A stretch of 37,333 bases of DNA, from positions 1-37,333 of the forward strand of contig JANXAQ010000265.1 of the NCBI GenBank assembly GCA_025062105.1, in the 5' to 3' direction. The notes beneath the pieces were generated by a model. The model did no database searches. It worked only from the letters and a program-made list of their open reading frames with translations, and was not told where the DNA came from. Every line of letters begins with the position of its first letter. The stretch's first letter is position 1. A program made the translations under genes and the position numbers. Shown here piece by piece: positions 7,929 to 16,277 of the stretch. The stretch is from Thermoguttaceae bacterium. GTDB lineage: Bacteria > Planctomycetota > Planctomycetia > Pirellulales > Thermoguttaceae.

Positions 7929-10097
7929 ATGTCCCCCCTAGTGAAGGGTTATTTGGTTGTTGGATACGGTTTATTAGGTTGGCTATTGGGGGTGGCCCTG
8001 GCAGCAGAACCGGTCCAAAGCGCTGATCCAGCACCCGCAGCACAGTGTAGGCAATATAAGCCATCGGCGGCAGATCCGATCCAAAGCGCTGATCCACCAT
8101 CCCCCTCGGCTCACAAAGAACAAAAACCAGAAAATCCCATGGGTGGTCCGGAAAATCCGCCCGTCGGGTTAAAACACCAGCCCAAGGGGCTAAATCGCCT
8201 GCCAGAAGGGGGCCAAACGCCGCCGGAAAAACTGGAAAATCAGCCGGAGGAAGTGGTCTTTGTGGCCGACGGCAAGCCGGAGTTGGTCGAAGCGGTTGGT
8301 CAGAAATGGACTCAAGGCGAAGGCTTCCTGGAAGGCAGAGGGCCCGGCAATGTACTTCGCACGGTGCGAGCCATCGGCTCGGGCGATTTCCACCTGAAAC
8401 TAGAGCTCAGCCTGTTCCAACTAGAACGAAGCGGTGCCTCCATCGTTCTAGGTGAAGGAAATCATTTCGGATTTTCCAGTGGGAATGCTCGGCTGTTTGT
8501 GGAAGGGCCGATATTTCCTGGCGGCCAGCAGGTCTTGGAGCCTACCGAGCGATACATCCGCGATGGCCAACGCTTCCGCCTAGAGATCATCCGCAAAGGA
8601 AATCAGATGCGTTTTCTAATCGATGGCAGGGAAGTTTATTCGATGATTTCTGACGGGGGCCCGATCGGCCAGGTAAGCCTCCGGCCTTGGCGAAGCCAAA
8701 TGCAGGTACATCAATTCACCGCTACCGGCCGCATCCTGGATATCCCCCGGACCGGCTCCGTTCCTGTACCTGGGCTAAAACCGGGCCATGACCCTGCCTC
8801 TGGTCCGTTAGATCAGTCGCCTTCGGCAATTCCGAAGGAAAACTCGCCTCCCGATCATCCTGCTAGTGCCAATACAGCCCCCACAGCCCAACCAGGTTCA
8901 CTGGAGCAAAAGCAAAGGCCGACATCCGCCTCACCCGCCGTCTCGCCTGACCAACCAACAGCCCAAAGGCCAAAATCTGTGGAAACATCGACCTCAGAAA
9001 CACAAGCATCCAAAACGCCGCCGGCCAATGAACCGAAAGAAAAAGAGATAGAACATGTCGATGTGTATATCTCCGGCCAAGACGGCTACCACACCTACCG
9101 GATCCCCTCGGTGCTTGTTACACCAAAGGGGACGGTGCTTGCTTTTTGCGAAGGCCGAAAACACAGCCGAAGCGACACCGGCGACATTGACCTGCTGGTC
9201 AAGCGAAGCGAAGACGGCGGCCGAACTTTTTCCGCCCAACACATTGTTTGGGACGACGGGCCAAATACCTGCGGTAATCCCTGCCCGGTGGTGGATCAGA
9301 AAACCGGCACCATCTGGCTTCTAATGACGCATAACTTGGGCGAAGATAAGGAACCCGATATTGTAGCCCGCAAAAGTAAAGGCACTCGTACCGTTTGGGT
9401 TACCCATAGCACTGATGACGGCCGAACCTGGGCCAAACCGGTCGAAATCACCCAAAAGGTCAAAAAACCTCAGTGGACCTGGTATGCTACCGGCCCAGGC
9501 TGTGGCATTCAGCTTCGCACTGGTCGGCTGGTGATTCCCTGCGACCATATTGCTGACGATGGCTGGTGGGGCTCCCATATCATCTATAGCGACGACAGCG
9601 GCAAGACCTGGCAATTAGGCGGCGCTACCGGACCAAAAACCAATGAATGCGAAGTGGTGGAATTGGCCGACGCACGCCTGATGCTTAATATGCGAAATTA
9701 CAATCGGGAGCACACTTGCCGGGCCGTTGCCTATAGCGCTGACGGCGGCTTGACCTGGTCGGCCGTCTCTTACGACGCTACTTTGATAGAACCGATCTGC
9801 CAGGCCAGCATCCGGCGCTATAGCTTGGCTGATCCCGAGCGACCGGGCAGTAAAAATGTGCTGATATTTTCCAATCCTGCTGACCCAAAAGAACGCAAGA
9901 AAATGACCCTTCGGCTTAGCTTTGACGAAGGCAAAAGCTGGCCGGTAGCCAAATTGTTATGGCCCGGCCCGGCGGCCTACAGTTGCTTGGCCGTTCTGCC
10001 CGACGGCACGGTGCTTTGCCTGTATGAGCGCGGGGAAAAGCATCCGTATGAACGGATCAGCTTGGCCCACATCCCGGCCGACCAACTCCAACGTTAG
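7929..10097 (+). CDS. Secreted sialidase (GH33-like, BNR/Asp-box) with N-terminal LamG/DUF1080-like domain
   Basis: This 722-residue exported exo-sialidase candidate would cleave terminal sialic acids. The frame opens at 7749, but AGAGGA before the ATG at 7929 and the signal peptide that follows (MSPLVKGYLVVGYGLLGWLL...ALAAEP) fix the start. A Pro-rich linker leads to a concanavalin/LamG-like domain (about residues 105-275), of the kind called DUF1080 in planctomycetes. A second Pro/Ser/Thr linker follows. The six-bladed sialidase propeller starts near 375 with the YRIP arginine motif (about 390). It has five Asp boxes: SEDGGRTF, STDDGRTW, SDDSGKTW, SADGGLTW and SFDEGKSW. Further catalytic candidates are DTGDIDL, NECEVVE, NMRNY, SIRRY and the Tyr in LYERGE. 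It is in tandem with the GH36-like gene, consistent with joint glycan breakdown outside the cytoplasm. Confidence 0.92.
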   Translation: MSPLVKGYLVVGYGLLGWLLGVALAAEPVQSADPAPAAQCRQYKPSAADPIQSADPPSPSAHKEQKPENPMGGPENPPVGLKHQPKGLNRLPEGGQTPPEKLENQPEEVVFVADGKPELVEAVGQKWTQGEGFLEGRGPGNVLRTVRAIGSGDFHLKLELSLFQLERSGASIVLGEGNHFGFSSGNARLFVEGPIFPGGQQVLEPTERYIRDGQRFRLEIIRKGNQMRFLIDGREVYSMISDGGPIGQVSLRPWRSQMQVHQFTATGRILDIPRTGSVPVPGLKPGHDPASGPLDQSPSAIPKENSPPDHPASANTAPTAQPGSLEQKQRPTSASPAVSPDQPTAQRPKSVETSTSETQASKTPPANEPKEKEIEHVDVYISGQDGYHTYRIPSVLVTPKGTVLAFCEGRKHSRSDTGDIDLLVKRSEDGGRTFSAQHIVWDDGPNTCGNPCPVVDQKTGTIWLLMTHNLGEDKEPDIVARKSKGTRTVWVTHSTDDGRTWAKPVEITQKVKKPQWTWYATGPGCGIQLRTGRLVIPCDHIADDGWWGSHIIYSDDSGKTWQLGGATGPKTNECEVVELADARLMLNMRNYNREHTCRAVAYSADGGLTWSAVSYDATLIEPICQASIRRYSLADPERPGSKNVLIFSNPADPKERKKMTLRLSFDEGKSWPVAKLLWPGPAAYSCLAVLPDGTVLCLYERGEKHPYERISLAHIPADQLQR

Positions 10098-10536
10098 GAA
10101 CAGGATCCGTCGGTTCTTCCCCGTCAGGGATCGGAATAGCCGAACTGTCATTCATCCAAGAATACCCAGCGGGTCGAAAAAGAATATTCAACTTATTATA
10201 TCAGCATAGCTTTGCGGAGCTACCGAAGGAGCAAAAGAATACCTGTTTGGGGATGAACTGCAGTTTTTCAGGGATTGGACGGCCTATTGGCCTCTGTCCA
10301 ACAGGTCAGACGGAAAAGGTAGCCGGAACCTCTTGAAAAATCCTCCTGGATGTCAATCTCCTCCTGAGGGGATTTTAATATACCCCAAAAGTCTTATCTT
10401 GGCTCTCTTCCATAGACCTGGTTTCCATGGATATTCGGGCTTCCGGAGAAAACCGCTTGGAGAGGTTTCTCCGGAAGGTTTAGGGTAGAGAGAAAGTATT
10501 TTCTTAACTTCTTAGCAATTCAGGAGTTAGAAATAA
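10098..10536. other. Spacer with little recognisable structure
   Basis: No gene is seen in this region downstream of the sialidase. TTTTCTTAACTTCTTAG...CAGGAGTTAG at about 10496-10530 resembles the first arm of a family A element and may be a remnant. No clear terminator hairpin with a T tract was found. Confidence 0.4.
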
Positions 10537-10657
10537 GAAACCTCTGTAGCATTTCAGCAGCATGTTTTGATACCATTTTAGCTTCCCATTCCGCTCATCC
10601 CATATGATAGGGTTGCTAGCATTGCTAGCAGCCACTAGATAGTAGGTATTCTGCTCA
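10537..10657 (-). repeat. Family C fragment, reverse orientation
   Basis: It opens GAAACCTCTGTAGCATTTC, then TTTTGATACCATTTTAGC, then the family C hairpin GGTTGCTAGCATTGCTAGCAG and AGATAGTAGGT. The family A element at 10658 cuts it off. The other end of C is not found beyond that A copy, so this is a partial element. Confidence 0.7.
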
Positions 10658-10807
10658 GCTCGACTTTTGCCATTTTCGGGCTCCTGCCGAAGGGAGAAAA
10701 TTCGAACTCCTTGAAATGATTGAACTTAGGAAATTGTATGAGCAAAAGGAAGGTCCGCCGTAACTCCTGAGCAGAAAAAAACTTAGGAAAATTGGCAAAA
10801 GTCGAGC
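10658..10807 (-). repeat. Family A element (copy 3)
   Basis: The ends GCTCGACTTTTGCCATTTT and AAAATTGGCAAAAGTCGAGC are present, and it is 150 bp long. The arms are in the order seen in the copies at 26239 and 31536 (the reverse of the copy at 21187). It joins a truncated family C copy on its left and is followed by AAGAGCTGTC, a trace of a family B end. Confidence 0.88.
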
Positions 10808-10911
10808 TAAGAGCTGTCTTGAACTTGCATAGTAGATAAAAAAATGGTACACCTCCAGCGGTTTGTTTCCGGGCCGGTCCCGTCAAGGGTTATCTCTGTC
10901 ATGGAAGCTCG

Positions 10912-11187
10912 CTGTTATACACAAGTTAGAGGTCAGTAGCTCGGACATTGCTTTAGGAAAATGCCGAAAGTTTGTTGAAGGAAATCGAATGGATAAAACA
11001 GGCAATATAGGCAAAACAGTTTCTGAAACCAAACACTTCCTGATCTTTCAAATGATCTTTCCCTAATGGTGTAATTTTTCCAAAGTAACGGTTAGCTTCT
11101 TTTGAGAAGTTTGTTATACCCCTAGGTGGGGCAATCGCTTTGGCTCGTTGGGATGGGAAATCCATCCCAAAAGATGTGTATAACACC
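10912..11187. repeat. Family D element (copy 1)
   Basis: Inverted ends are TGTTATACACA at 10913 and TGTGTATAACA at 11175-11185. Interior blocks shared with 23904-24140 include ACACAAGTTAG, GATGATCTTTCC-type sequence and a TTTCTACAAAG-type block. It lies in the spacer upstream of the BBP7-type gene. Short frames inside it on both strands are not called. Confidence 0.65.
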
Positions 11188-11241
11188 GAGGTGATGGAAG
11201 ACGGAGGTGTGCCCTGAAACAATTTTATCCTACAAGCCTGA

Positions 11242-11391
11242 GCGCGACTTTTGCCATTTTTCCTAAGTTCTTTTGGCCTTAAAAGTTACGGATCGCCTCT
11301 TATTCGTACATACAATTTCCTAACTCTAATATTCACAACCAGTTAGAGCGGAACACATTCGGCACAGGCTTAAAAATGGCAAAAGTCAAGC
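11242..11391 (+). repeat. Family A element (copy 4) abutting an outer-membrane gene
   Basis: The left end is GCGCGACTTTTGCCATTTTT and the right end is AAAAATGGCAAAAGTCAAGC. Its right end contains an ATG (11376) in frame with the BBP7-type gene, followed by CTGAGAGGCTC, a family B-like trace. Confidence 0.88.
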
Positions 11392-11438
11392 TGAGAGGCT
11401 CTAAGTCTTTGGTAAGGTCGCTCAGAGGATCAGAGAAA

Positions 11439-12386
11439 ATGTGGAGTCAAGCTCTGCAGACGGTGGTCCTGGGGATGGCATCGATTGGCTGGCCTTGGAA
11501 CAGCGAGGCTCAAGGGTGGTTTGCCTCTGGGGTAGATGGCCCTCCAGGTATCCATCCGTTGCAAATCCGAGCGGGGGCGGTGTTTTTAGAGCGACCTAGT
11601 CCGGCTAACCTTGTCCCGTTTGGCGTGGAAGGAGAAGAAACTTGGGTGGATCTGGACCTCGGCTGGGCAGCAGGACCAGAAATCCGATTGGGCTATGAAT
11701 GGCCAAGCGGTTGGGGATTGGGCGTCCGATATTTCCACGTGGATGGGTGGGAGGGGGGCCTCAGCGACACCGCTTTCTCTGGAGAGGACCAGTTCCCCAT
11801 CAGTATGTCTGTTCAGATGCTGTACACCTCTCGGCTATACAGTACGGAACTAAACCTCTACCGGCGATTAGGAGAAAGAATTTCCATATTCAGCGGGTTT
11901 CGGTGGATTGAGCTACACGAAAAGGCCAACGCGCAGATAGAATTCGACTTTTTCGGTATCCCCGAGGTTAGCCTGGGCTTTGGCGTGGGACTCCGCATGA
12001 GCAATTACCTTTATGGATATCAAATTGGGGCAGAAGGGAATCTGCCACTGTTCGGACGGCTGCAACTCGAAGGGGCCATTCGTGCCGGAATCTTTGGTGG
12101 TCCTAGCCGGGGATCGGTAACCGTCTATCCTCTCATCAATGGGATTGCCCAACCAGGCGAGTCGGGTTCCGGCTCAGACCACAAAACGTTTTTTGTCGGC
12201 GAAATAGCATTATTGGGCAAATACCACTTGGCAGAGCACGCTATCTTGTATGGGGGGTATCAGGTCCTATGGCTCGACGGGGTGGCCTTGGCCAGTCAAC
12301 AGACATTACAGGAACAGACGACTTCCTTCCGGTATAGCACGGCCTTTTATCACGGGCCAATCGTGGGGTTGGAAATCCGCTGGTAA
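11439..12386 (+). CDS. BBP7-type outer-membrane beta-barrel protein
   Basis: This is an exported protein of 315 residues. The frame is open from an ATG at 11376, but that ATG lies in a family A repeat. The ATG at 11439 has AGAGG about 10-15 bases upstream and begins a plausible signal peptide (MWSQALQTVVLGMASIGWPW, cleaved after NSEA). The mature part has alternating strands typical of a barrel: IRAGAVFLERP, IRLGYEWPSGWGLGVRYF, STELNLYRRL, IFSGFRWIEL, YGYQIGAEG, AILYGGYQVLWLDGVALA. It ends in an aromatic residue (EIRW), as barrel proteins usually do. The pattern fits the planctomycete BBP7 outer-membrane family, whose precise role is unknown. Using the upstream ATG would add 21 basic residues before the signal peptide. 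Confidence 0.8.
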   Translation: MWSQALQTVVLGMASIGWPWNSEAQGWFASGVDGPPGIHPLQIRAGAVFLERPSPANLVPFGVEGEETWVDLDLGWAAGPEIRLGYEWPSGWGLGVRYFHVDGWEGGLSDTAFSGEDQFPISMSVQMLYTSRLYSTELNLYRRLGERISIFSGFRWIELHEKANAQIEFDFFGIPEVSLGFGVGLRMSNYLYGYQIGAEGNLPLFGRLQLEGAIRAGIFGGPSRGSVTVYPLINGIAQPGESGSGSDHKTFFVGEIALLGKYHLAEHAILYGGYQVLWLDGVALASQQTLQEQTTSFRYSTAFYHGPIVGLEIRW

Positions 12387-12455
12387 ATCCTTGAGGCGTT
12401 CCTGCCTTCTTGGCGCGCCACTGCAAATGCAATCGAGAAAGCCCCCTAAAAACTG

Positions 12456-12822
12456 GGAACCTCTGCATCATTCGACGCAGATATTTTGGTTCTCCTCACG
12501 TTTGACCTAGGAAGCTCTGCATAATTCCAAGCAGATATTTTTATACCATTTTGGTTTGTCCCAGCTTCGCTCCAATATGTAGTGGTCTAGTGGTGTCAAT
12601 GCAGAACATATAACAGTCCCTCGGCGAAAGCAAATGGCTGCCAGCCGAAACAAAAGTTCCTGCAGTTCACTGTAGGTTCAGGATTTTACAGAGGTTCCCC
12701 AATTGGCTTTCTGGCACTGCTAGCACCTTACATAGAGTAGGTATTTAGATAAAGGTAGCAAATGCCTATTTAATCTAAAAATTTATATAGTTCACTATAT
12801 GTTCAGAAATATGGAGAGGTCC
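12456..12822 (-). repeat. Family C element (outer) split by a second family C element
   Basis: The left part, 12456-12509, begins GGAACCTCTGCATCATTC. The right part, 12699-12822, contains CTGCTAGCACC, GAGTAGGTATT, GTTCACTATATGTTCAG and ends GGAGAGGTCCC. Joined together these make a family C copy of about 178 bp. The intact copy at 12510-12698 sits in the middle in the same orientation. Confidence 0.75.
12510..12698 (-). repeat. Family C element (inner, complete)
   Basis: It starts GGAAGCTCTGCATAATTCC, carries ATTTTTATACCATTTTGG near that end, and closes with GTTCACTGTAGGTTCAGG and TTTTACAGAGGTTCC. At 189 bp it has the normal family length. No clear target duplication is visible at its borders. 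Confidence 0.82.
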
Positions 12823-12957
12823 CTTTGTAAACTAAAATTTGGCTGGGAGTCATTCCCCGTTTCCATCCGAGGACGTACATTATGTGGATTGCTAGCAGAG
12901 TAGCTTGCTAGGGAAAATATGCGAGAAAGAAGAGGTGAAAACGCTATAAAAAATATA

Positions 12958-13143
12958 GGAATCTCTGCAAAATCCTGAACATATAGTGAACTTTGTGATC
13001 CTTCGATTCTCTAACGGTTCGGTTGTTCTACCTGGATACCTACTGTCTATTGGGTGCCGCAATGCTAACACAACATGTTGTGTTAGAGAGAAGACCAGCC
13101 AACATGGTATAAAAATATCCCCTTTGAATTATGCAGAGGTTCC
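12958..13143 (+). repeat. Family C element (complete) with a 22-bp palindrome
   Basis: The ends are GGAATCTCTGCAAAATCC and GAATTATGCAGAGGTTCC. The internal AACATATAGTGAACTT block is present. CTAACACAACATGTTGTGTTAG at 13065-13086 is a perfect palindrome. The flanks ATATA and TATAT are themselves palindromic, so a target duplication cannot be judged. It lies just beyond the 3' end of the methyltransferase gene. Confidence 0.88.
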
Positions 13144-13172
13144 TATATTTCTTGAATGAGTCAAAGGTTCTT

Positions 13173-14045
13173 TTATTCCGTATAGAATTGCCGGACACGC
13201 AGTATCGCCTCAAAGCCGGGCCGTTGGAGGCAATCCTCTAGGCACTGCATGGCGGGGTGATCGGGCGGCAAAAGCTCATAGCGGCGTTTCACTGACCCAA
13301 CAATCATGTCTAGCCCAAGTGGCATTGCTTTGGTCAGAAAGGCACTTTCCAAGGCACTTTTTACCGGAGTACCATCCTTCCGCCGAGATGGAAGCATCAC
13401 CGTAAAATTGCTCAGGCCCACAGAAAAATGTACCCCGGCAAACTCTGGATCCTGATGGATCATCTCCATGGCCCGGATAAGCCGCACGAGGTTGCCCTCT
13501 ACATCCGAACCGATCGGTGCAATGCCCGGATCGAAGATGCAGTCCTGGTTCCTGAGGCCTGGGCAGCGGCTTAGGGCTTCCCGAAGCAGAAACTTCGCCG
13601 CCTGATAGGTTTCCTGGGCAGTTCGGCAGGGTTGTGCCCGGCCATCCACACTATGTTCGGAAATAAGCAGAATGGGCCGAAACGGCTGGATCCGCCACAA
13701 ATCAAACATCTCAGTGCGAAGCGGCGAGACGGAATTGAGGATCGGCCAATGGCCGTTTGCTTTAGTTGGATCGTAGGCCTGAAGGCCGGCCCGAGCCAGT
13801 TCCAGATCAGGGGTGTCAATAGCCAGGGGCTTTCGAGTAACCTGTTGGATGCGTCGTACCGCTTCAGCCATAAACTCCCCAGATCGCATGCCCACATTGA
13901 CATCAATATACGCAGCTCCGCCAGCATCCTGCATGCGGGCTAGCTCCAAAATTCCCTCCCAATTGCCCGTCTCGAAAAGTTCATGAGTGGTTGGCACCGA
14001 ATCATTGATCGATTCGCCGATAATAATCAAATTTTCAATAGGCAT
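13173..14045 (-). CDS. Pterin-binding-domain methyltransferase (methyltetrahydrofolate:corrinoid type)
   Basis: This is a 290-residue cytosolic enzyme with a TIM-barrel pterin-binding fold, the family of AcsE/MtrH-type proteins that move a methyl group between tetrahydrofolate and a corrinoid protein. Matching features in order are IIGESIN at the N-terminus, AAYIDVNVG, LAIDTPD, LNSVS, FDPGIAPIG and GLSNFTVMLPSRR, which hold the Asp, Asn and Arg positions that bind pterin in AcsE. The length is slightly above AcsE (about 262). The start is fixed by GAGGAGG nine bases before the ATG. It lies 279 bp downstream of the corrinoid-protein gene on the same strand, so the two very likely work as a pair. 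The methyl acceptor or donor partner (an MttB/MtgB-like protein) and a reductive activator are not in the window. Confidence 0.82.
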   Translation of the reverse strand: MPIENLIIIGESINDSVPTTHELFETGNWEGILELARMQDAGGAAYIDVNVGMRSGEFMAEAVRRIQQVTRKPLAIDTPDLELARAGLQAYDPTKANGHWPILNSVSPLRTEMFDLWRIQPFRPILLISEHSVDGRAQPCRTAQETYQAAKFLLREALSRCPGLRNQDCIFDPGIAPIGSDVEGNLVRLIRAMEMIHQDPEFAGVHFSVGLSNFTVMLPSRRKDGTPVKSALESAFLTKAMPLGLDMIVGSVKRRYELLPPDHPAMQCLEDCLQRPGFEAILRVRQFYTE

Positions 14046-14324
14046 CTATAGCGACCTCCTCACAAAGCCACAGGGTCTGCCATTCTGCAGAAAAGAGCAA
14101 TCTCCCTTCCGTCGAACAAAAATCGGGCCTTTTGAAACCATCCGCAGAAGATTTTCCTGGTCCTTGCTGGAAGAACGCCACTGGACGTTTGCCCCTGGTA
14201 TCCGCGGCAAACCGGAAAAGCCAAAATCTGAAGCTTTGCTTACGCACAGATGACGACCCGCAGCACCCGCCATGGCGCTGAATTGTTCCCGATGGCAAAA
14301 GGGGATGGCGCACGGAGAAGCCTT
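14046..14324. other. Gap inside the corrinoid/methyltransferase pair
   Basis: These 279 bp separate the two minus-strand genes. A 92-codon frame at 14035-14313 overlaps the methyltransferase start and has no family features, so it is not called. No known repeat family was seen here, unlike most other gaps. Confidence 0.45.
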
Positions 14325-14969
14325 CTAGGCCTGCACCCCCACTAGGCGACGGGCCAGAGCTACCGCACCACTGGCATTATCACTATACCCATCAGCGCCG
14401 ATTTGATCAGCAAATTGTTGGGTAACCGGGGCGCCGCCTACAATGACTTTGACCTTCGATCGGAGGCCGGCCTGTTCTAAAGCCTGGATGACTTTGGGCA
14501 TCATGGTCATGGTGGTCGTTAGCAGGGCGGACATGGCCACGATGGTGCCTTCGCCTTTTTCGCGGGCGGCTTCTACAAAGCGTTCCGGCGGCACGTCGAT
14601 GCCCAGATCGGTAACTTCAAATCCACCGCCTTCCAGCATGGAGGCGACCAAGTTTTTGCCAATGTCATGTAAGTCGCCCTGCACGGTGCCGATGACCACC
14701 CGACCTGCTTTCTTTGCACCGGCTGCTGCCAGCTTCGGCGTCAGCAGTTCTAAGGCCTTTTTCATGGCCCGAGCGGCAATCAACAGCTCCGGCACAAAAT
14801 ACTCGTTGCATTCAAAACGTCGGCCCACCTCATCCATGGCTGGAATCATGTACTTGGCCAATAGCTCATTGGGATCCATATTGGCATCTAGTGCCGCCTG
14901 GGCCGCCTCCTCAGCCCTCTTCGCATTACCCGTTAGAATCGCCTCATACAAATCTTCCGGTTTGGTCAT
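14325..14969 (-). CDS. Corrinoid (B12-binding) methyl-carrier protein, MtbC/MttC-like
   Basis: The 214-residue cytosolic protein has the two-domain layout of methyl-carrying corrinoid proteins (family length about 210-220). A helical cap occupies residues about 1-85 (EDLYEAILTGNAKRAEEAAQ, MIPAMDEVGRRFE, YFVPELLIAARAM). The cobalamin-binding Rossmann domain follows, with GTVQGDLHDIGKNL; His101 in DxHxxG is the lower cobalt ligand. SALLTTTMTMM and VIVGGAPV complete the cobalamin-binding signature. The start has GGGGAGAG seven bases upstream. It is transcribed ahead of the pterin-type methyltransferase, so it probably shuttles methyl groups from a methylated substrate to tetrahydrofolate, or the reverse. 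The substrate cannot be told from these genes. Confidence 0.93.
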   Translation of the reverse strand: MTKPEDLYEAILTGNAKRAEEAAQAALDANMDPNELLAKYMIPAMDEVGRRFECNEYFVPELLIAARAMKKALELLTPKLAAAGAKKAGRVVIGTVQGDLHDIGKNLVASMLEGGGFEVTDLGIDVPPERFVEAAREKGEGTIVAMSALLTTTMTMMPKVIQALEQAGLRSKVKVIVGGAPVTQQFADQIGADGYSDNASGAVALARRLVGVQA

Positions 14970-15273
14970 AGGTTACTCTCCCCGATTGCTGCTGCAAAAC
15001 CTCTGCGTTGCAGATCGTGGACAGATAAACTGGCAAGCTTTGTGCGATATCGCTCCTGGGACACGCTTTAGGGTTATATTATCCGAACCACCGGTGGTCT
15101 GCTAGTCCCAGCTACCAATACGCTTTGAAAGTTTTCAGGTTTTCTTTCCTTCCATTGGGCAACCCTAACCCCTGCGATTTGCTCAATAGCCCGTTTAACC
15201 CAGGCCTGGTTTCCTGGAAGGAGAGTTTTTAAGGGGCAACCGCTTCCCGACAGTTTTTTTAAAAAGTTATTGG

Positions 15274-15462
15274 GGAACCTCTGCATAATTCAAAGGGGAT
15301 ATCTTTATGCCGTTTTGGCTGGCCTCCCTCTAACACAACATATAGGGGCGCTAGGATTGCTAGCACCCAACAGATAGTAGATGGCCTGGCAGGACAACGG
15401 AATGGCTAAAGAATCAAAAGTTTATAAAGTTCACTGGATGTTCAGGATTTTGCAGAGGTTCC
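15274..15462 (-). repeat. Family C element (complete), reverse orientation
   Basis: It begins GGAACCTCTGCATAATTC, carries GATATCTTTATGCCGTTTTGG, CTAACACAACATATAGG, GCTAGGATTGCTAGCACC and AGATAGTAGATGG, and ends GTTCACTGGATGTTCAGG and TTTTGCAGAGGTTCC. It is 189 bp long and lies between the corrinoid-protein gene and rpmB. Confidence 0.88.
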
Positions 15463-15667
15463 TTGGGTTTTCCACGAATCTCCTACCAAAATGTACCCCA
15501 TCAGACAGGAGGAGGTCCTCTCGCCCCTACGCCCTAACTAGGAAAAATGGCTACTCTCTCTTGTCTTCGAGCCGATTAGAACGCATACTTATATTTTTAC
15601 CCAGATATTACAGAGAATTAGTCTGCTAACCAATTTCTCCCAAATCGCACCCGATACTCGCATTTTT

Positions 15668-15691
15668 CACCCTCTGGTATGCTAGAGGGTG
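15668..15691 (+). promoter_or_regulatory. Leader hairpin upstream of rpmB
   Basis: CACCCTCT (15668-15675) pairs perfectly with AGAGGGTG (15684-15691) across an eight-base loop. It ends 38 bases before the bL28 start codon, followed by a GGGGG run and TTTTTG. It could be an attenuator or a ribosomal-protein leader element; that role is inferred from position only. Confidence 0.4.
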
Positions 15692-15729
15692 GGGGGAGTT
15701 ACCTTTTTGAAAGGAAAGTGGCAAGAGAA

Positions 15730-16113
15730 ATGGCTAGAGAATGTCAAATTTGCGGCAAACGGGCGGTGATGGGCAATCAGATTACCACTCGTGGGAAGGC
15801 TAAATACCTCGGTGGTGTGGGCAAAAAGATCACTGGGATTTCGCCTCGGCAATTTCGGCCTAACTTGCAGCGGATTCGCATCACCACTCCCAATGGGACT
15901 CATAAACGGATTCGGATTTGCACCCAATGCCTCCGGACTGGGGCGGTAACGCGGATCATCCGAGCGGCTCCATTCAAACTGCCGCCATTGGACGTGGGGC
16001 CAGAACCTCCCCCCGCTCAGGTAAAATCCGCCCAGGAATCCGATGCAAAAACTGCCCAATCGTCCAAAGAGGCACAAAAGAAAAAGAAGAAAAAGGAAGA
16101 AAAAGTAGGCTAA
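15730..16113 (+). CDS. rpmB: 50S ribosomal protein bL28 with Lys-rich C-terminal extension
   Basis: It is a structural protein of the large ribosomal subunit, 127 residues from the ATG at 15730. The frame is open from 15679, but MARECQICGKRAVMGN is the standard bL28 start. The core (about residues 1-75) has two Cys pairs, Cys5/Cys8 (CQIC) and Cys64/Cys67 (CTQC), of the zinc-binding form. It also has the conserved FRPNLQRIRI stretch and a THKRIRIC strand. Residues about 83-127 are an added low-complexity tail, first Pro-rich (EPPPAQ), then Ser/Ala/Lys and a run of Lys near the end (KKKKKKEEK). bL28 is normally about 60-80 residues, so the tail is unusual. Repeat-filled spacers lie on both sides, and no rpmG is adjacent. 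Confidence 0.93.
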   Translation: MARECQICGKRAVMGNQITTRGKAKYLGGVGKKITGISPRQFRPNLQRIRITTPNGTHKRIRICTQCLRTGAVTRIIRAAPFKLPPLDVGPEPPPAQVKSAQESDAKTAQSSKEAQKKKKKKEEKVG

Positions 16114-16277
16114 CTTTCGCCCAATCTGCGTTTGTCATTTTTGGCCTCTCCCCCTGGAACGAAAAAGCCCCAAGGGTTTGCACCTATTTAGATGGCGAAG
16201 ATTGGGTGAACTAACGGGAGTTTCGTCGTAACCACTAGACACACAAGAACTTGGGGTAAAAAAGCAAAACGCCGGGT

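Noticed and set aside
10863-11222. Short frames on both strands at 10863-11222
   Set aside because: They lie in family D. Similarity to a frame at 23890-24150 reflects the DNA repeat, not a conserved protein.
12958-13143. A TA target duplication (IS630/mariner type) for family C
   Set aside because: TA flanks this copy, but other copies (15274, 27689) do not show it, and two others hint at five-base duplications. The target rule cannot be set from this window.
14035-14313. A 92-codon minus-strand frame between the corrinoid and methyltransferase genes
   Set aside because: It overlaps the methyltransferase start in another frame, lacks a ribosome-binding site, and its composition is not protein-like.
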